Origin: Bacillota bacterium
GTDB taxonomy: Bacteria > Bacillota > Clostridia > Acetivibrionales > DSM-1351
Assembly: GCA_023460955.1 (NCBI GenBank)
Contig: JAEWOH010000005.1
Span: 1 to 64,000, forward strand
Direction: 5' to 3'
DNA length: 64,000 bases
Under the pieces are notes generated by a model that saw only the letters and a list, made by a program, of their open reading frames with translations, had not been told where the DNA came from and searched no databases. The position numbers and the translations under genes were made by a program. Shown here piece after piece: positions 61,213 through 64,000 of this stretch (position 1 is the stretch's first letter; each line of letters starts with the position of its first letter).

Positions 61213-62154
61213 TTATTTTTCAGCCAGTGCCTTGTTTAAGTCTTCTTTCATTCTGATAACTTCTGCTCTTGCGGCTTCAGCAAATTTATCCTCGCTGTAT
61301 TGGTTCTTCCAGTTATCCGACATGTATGCACACATTACACTCCTTGATGCATTTACTATTGCGCCAAGTCCATCGTTGTTAAAGCTGTAAGTACAATCCT
61401 TTGCAGTTCCTCCCTGTGCTCCGTAGCCCGGTACCAGAATATATGCGTGTTTCATTATTGATCTCAGCAGCTTTGCTTGATTTGGATATGTAGCCCCCAC
61501 TACTGCTCCTACACTGCTATAGCCGTATTGTCCTTTGACACTTTTACCCCATTCGTTTACGTAGGAAGCCATTAATTCATAAATACTTCTGCAATCTTGT
61601 GTTACAAGATCCTGAAGCTGCCCTGAGGACTTGTTTGAGGTTTTAACCAAAACAAATATTCCTTTTTCATGGTTGGCACAGTCATCAATAAATGGCTTTA
61701 TTCCATCAATTCCAAGGTAAGGGCTTACAGTCAGTGCATCAACATTAAAAGCCTTTTCGCTTATTTCCGAGGTCAACGCTGTCTCACCCAGAAAAGCTTT
61801 TGAATAAGCTTCGGCAGTTGTACCGATGTCATTTCTTTTGCCGTCTGCAATGACTAGCAGCCCTTTGCTCTTTGCATACTTGCAGGTCTCTTCAAAAGCT
61901 ATTATTCCTTCTATTCCGTACATTTCATAATAAGCTAATTGAGGTTTGACCGCCGGTACCTGATCATAAACTGCATCTATAAGCTGTTTATTAAATTGGA
62001 TTATGGCCTGAGCTGCGCCTTTAAGATTAACACCGTATTCACCGAAGGCCTTTTCTTTAATGCAGGCAGGTACATATTCGATCTTCGGATCCAGCCCCAC
62101 TACTGTAGGATTATTCTTTTCTCTTATACTTTCAATAAGTCTGTCGATAAACAT
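61213..62154 (-). CDS. pyrF: Orotidine 5'-phosphate decarboxylase, type 2
   Basis: 313 residues, the longer type 2 form. The catalytic core reads LLVIADGKRNDIGTT (about 93-107), containing the Asp-Lys-Asp network; YGAQGGTAKD marks the phosphate site. It releases CO2 from OMP to give UMP. The ATG at 62154 follows GGGAG; a hairpin (62168-62183) lies just upstream. It sits between pyrC and carA in the operon. Confidence 0.95.
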   Translation of the reverse strand: MFIDRLIESIREKNNPTVVGLDPKIEYVPACIKEKAFGEYGVNLKGAAQAIIQFNKQLIDAVYDQVPAVKPQLAYYEMYGIEGIIAFEETCKYAKSKGLLVIADGKRNDIGTTAEAYSKAFLGETALTSEISEKAFNVDALTVSPYLGIDGIKPFIDDCANHEKGIFVLVKTSNKSSGQLQDLVTQDCRSIYELMASYVNEWGKSVKGQYGYSSVGAVVGATYPNQAKLLRSIMKHAYILVPGYGAQGGTAKDCTYSFNNDGLGAIVNASRSVMCAYMSDNWKNQYSEDKFAEAARAEVIRMKEDLNKALAEK

Positions 62155-62167
62155 ATTAACTCCCATC

Positions 62168-62183
62168 TACGCACTTATGCGTA
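62168..62183 (-). promoter_or_regulatory. Hairpin before the pyrF ribosome site
   Basis: TACGCATAAGTGCGTA forms a perfect 6-bp stem with a TAAG loop, 13 bp before the pyrF ATG. The copy ahead of carA shares TACGCA, the spacing and the following GTAGATTGGAGAT-like sequence. Confidence 0.55.
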
Positions 62184-62236
62184 CAAAAATAGTAATTAAA
62201 GTCTCTTGTTTGGTTATATCTTAAATAACTTACTTG

Positions 62237-63523
62237 TTATATTATTTGTCCAGATCTAACAACAGGATTTCCGCCGACGATTGTAAACTGCGGCTGTCCA
62301 TAAAGCTGAAACCCATTAAAGGGTGAGTTTTTGCTTTTAGATTCCAGTTTGCTTATATCAACTGTATATTGTTCATTTATGTTAAATATCATCAGATCTG
62401 CACTAAAGCCTACTTCTATTGTTCCCTTGTTCAGGCCCAGCATTTTGGCAGGGTTGACACACATTTTCGATACGAGTTGCTTTAAAGTGAGATGTCCTGG
62501 TTTTACAAGATAGGTAATTGCGAGTGGAAATGCTGTTTCGAAACCAACCATTCCATTTGAGGCCTGTTTAAATTCAACATTTTTTTCATCCTTATGATGT
62601 GGTGCGTGATCGGTTGATATTATATCAATTGTTCCATCCTTCAAACCTTCTATAATTGCAGCCACATCCTTTTCAGCTCTCAGAGGGGGATTTACCTTGG
62701 CATTAGTATTGAAGCCTTCACATGTCTTATCAGTCAGTGTAAAGTAGTGGGGACAGGTTTCGGCAGTAACATTAACGCCTCTTCTTTTTGCGTTTCTTAT
62801 AAGATCAACACCTAATTCAGTACTTACATGGGCTATATGAACAGTTGCCTTTGTATACTCAGCAAGTATTAAATCTCTTGCAATCATAACTTCTTCAGCA
62901 GGTGCCGGATTCCCCTTCAACCCAAGTATTGATGAGTAGTAACCTTCATTCATCAGGCCCTCATCTACCAGATCAAGATCTTCGCAGTGAGATATAATAG
63001 TTATGTCAAACATCGATGCATATTGCATTGCTTTTTTCATTAAGGAGGAATTGTTTACAGGTTTTCCGTCATCCGACAGTGCAACAGCTCCTGCGAATTT
63101 AAGTTCTCCGATTTCGCTTAATTCCTCACCTTTAAGGCCCTTGGATACAGCACCAATTGGATAAACGTTTACCATGCCGTCAGCTTTTGCTTTATTTATA
63201 ACATATTTTATAAGCGCTTCATTATCCAGCACCGGATTGGTATTTGGCATGCAGGCTACCGAGGTAAATCCGCCTTTTGCAGCGCTTCTTGTTCCAGTTT
63301 CAATGTCTTCCTTGTATTCATAGCCCGGATCTCTAAGATGACAGTGTGCATCAATCAATCCAGGTATCACATACATCCCTTCAGCTTCGATTATCTCGCA
63401 GCCTGCCGGATTAATTTCGCTGCCTATTTCAGCCACCAGACCATCCTCAACAAGTATATCGGCAACCTTGTCCAGTCCGCTGTTGGGGTCAATTACATGT
63501 CCGTTTCTAATCAATAACTTCAT
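62237..63523 (-). CDS. pyrC: Dihydroorotase
   Basis: 428 residues, the long multi-copper type found with PyrB in Firmicutes. Metal-binding DAHCHLRDPGY (about 58-68), bridging-lysine-region and ISTDHAPHHKDE (about 301-312). It closes carbamoyl-aspartate to dihydroorotate. The stop lies 71 bp upstream of the pyrF coding start. A strong hairpin at 63551-63571 lies ahead of its ribosome site. Confidence 0.96.
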   Translation of the reverse strand: MKLLIRNGHVIDPNSGLDKVADILVEDGLVAEIGSEINPAGCEIIEAEGMYVIPGLIDAHCHLRDPGYEYKEDIETGTRSAAKGGFTSVACMPNTNPVLDNEALIKYVINKAKADGMVNVYPIGAVSKGLKGEELSEIGELKFAGAVALSDDGKPVNNSSLMKKAMQYASMFDITIISHCEDLDLVDEGLMNEGYYSSILGLKGNPAPAEEVMIARDLILAEYTKATVHIAHVSTELGVDLIRNAKRRGVNVTAETCPHYFTLTDKTCEGFNTNAKVNPPLRAEKDVAAIIEGLKDGTIDIISTDHAPHHKDEKNVEFKQASNGMVGFETAFPLAITYLVKPGHLTLKQLVSKMCVNPAKMLGLNKGTIEVGFSADLMIFNINEQYTVDISKLESKSKNSPFNGFQLYGQPQFTIVGGNPVVRSGQII

Positions 63524-63550
63524 ATGTGCCTTCCTCCAATATAAACTTTT

Positions 63551-63571
63551 AAAATCTGCAAAGCAGATTTT
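63551..63571 (-). promoter_or_regulatory. Perfect 9-bp hairpin between pyrB and pyrC
   Basis: AAAATCTGC-AAA-GCAGATTTT. Its strand-symmetric stem could slow polymerase or ribosomes in the 69-bp gap. No T-run follows in the minus direction beyond the stem itself. Confidence 0.5.
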
Positions 63572-63592
63572 GGCTATGCGATGAGCGATAAA

Positions 63593-64000
63593 CTATAAAT
63601 TGCTCTCACTTTCGATCGCATTCCTCCTGGTCAGTAGATATAGTAAAGCCATTCTTATGGCAACTCCGTTTGTAACCTGTTCATCTATTACAGACTGATC
63701 TCCGTCCATAACTGCCGAGGAAAGCTCAACTCCCCTGTTTACAGGACCCGGATGCATTACAAGCGCATCATCTTTTGCCAGCTTAAGACGTTTATCATCC
63801 AAACCGAAAAATCTTGAGTATTCCCTGATCGAAGGAAACAACCCCTTCTTTTGTCTTTCCAGCTGTATTCTCAGACCCATAACAACATCTGCATCAAGTA
63901 TAGCCTCCTGGACTGTACTGAATACATTAACTCCAAGTTTCTCAATCCCTGGAGGAATCAAAGTTGCAGGTCCTGAAACACTAACTTCGGCGCCCATTTT
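63593..64000 (-). CDS. pyrB: Aspartate carbamoyltransferase, C-terminal part (truncated by window edge)
   Basis: The last 136 codons of the catalytic chain. The frame is open through the right end of the window and reads KMGAEVSVSGPATLIP, a known internal segment, so the true start lies outside. VMHPGPVNRGVELSS (about 80-95 from the visible end) is the conserved PyrB signature binding aspartate. It condenses carbamoyl phosphate and aspartate. It heads the visible operon; the leader that might hold a PyrR attenuator is not in the window. Confidence 0.93.
   Translation of the reverse strand, partial: KMGAEVSVSGPATLIPPGIEKLGVNVFSTVQEAILDADVVMGLRIQLERQKKGLFPSIREYSRFFGLDDKRLKLAKDDALVMHPGPVNRGVELSSAVMDGDQSVIDEQVTNGVAIRMALLYLLTRRNAIESESNL

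Noticed and set aside
63593..64000. PyrR attenuator of the pyrimidine operon
   Set aside because: Such a leader would lie before pyrB, which continues past the window edge. Nothing like it is visible within the window.

Overview
The window reads as chromosome of a low-GC, spore-forming, Gram-positive anaerobe of the class Clostridia. The evidence is AT-rich intergenic DNA, strong GGAGG-type ribosome binding sites, a spore photoproduct lyase, a Firmicutes-type LexA box, a PyrK/PyrD type 1B pair, a C_GCAxxG_C_C redox protein and ferredoxin-type membrane proteins. A cellulolytic cluster III Clostridium (Ruminiclostridium-like) is my best guess, but that is inference only. No rRNA, tRNA, CRISPR array, transposase, integrase or phage gene was seen.

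Layout. 0.1-5.5 kb: a ClC chloride transporter, then a minus-strand response regulator / ABC ATPase / ABC permease / histidine kinase module of the peptide-antibiotic-defence type. 5.5-29.4 kb: an accessory region, nearly all minus strand, of small single-gene units: eight GNAT acetyltransferases, two class I methyltransferases, an aminoglycoside-phosphotransferase-like kinase, two HAD phosphatases, a DJ-1/PfpI protein, a DHCW cupin, AraC and MerR regulators with GyrI-like ligand domains, an RmlC-like epimerase, a deaminase, a PHP protein and several unknowns. From 7.2 to 22.4 kb a 120-175 bp intergenic module recurs nine times in near-complete form, always in the same orientation, with partial or decayed copies out to 24.1 kb. 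Read on the minus strand it is a rho-independent terminator hairpin (TACCGCA...TGCGGTA plus T-run), a variable spacer, a TGAATAGTGCGGTA half that mirrors the hairpin, then a strong sigma-A promoter, typically TTGACW-N17-TAGTAT. Many genes here are therefore self-contained cassettes with homologous flanks. This is the most unusual feature of the window.

29.4-35 kb: a secreted beta-propeller-like protein; a LexA-controlled Y-family polymerase with two small paralogous partners; a Gln/Pro/Gly repeat protein; an SRAP (HMCES/YedK) protein. 35-40.5 kb: a flavodoxin-like reductase, an ACT-ACT-metallo-beta-lactamase protein, a radical SAM protein, a GyrI-like protein and a WYL regulator; the last two share a TGACA-N6-TGTCA operator. 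40.6-45.1 kb: a sulfur/redox module (rhodanese lipoprotein, C_GCAxxG_C_C protein, NapH-like ferredoxin, LysR regulator and divergent YeiH-type transporter), then a flavin reductase. 45-52 kb: a sensor-GGDEF-EAL protein, YibE/F, spore photoproduct lyase, YbaK deacylase and DUF1287.

52-64 kb: the de novo pyrimidine operon on the minus strand, pyrB (cut by the window edge)-pyrC-pyrF-carA-carB-pyrK-pyrD, followed by a nucleotidyltransferase, a histidine phosphatase and a divergent PyrE-like phosphoribosyltransferase. A 260-bp nested inverted-repeat element sits between carB and pyrK, and short hairpins precede the ribosome binding sites of carA and pyrF.
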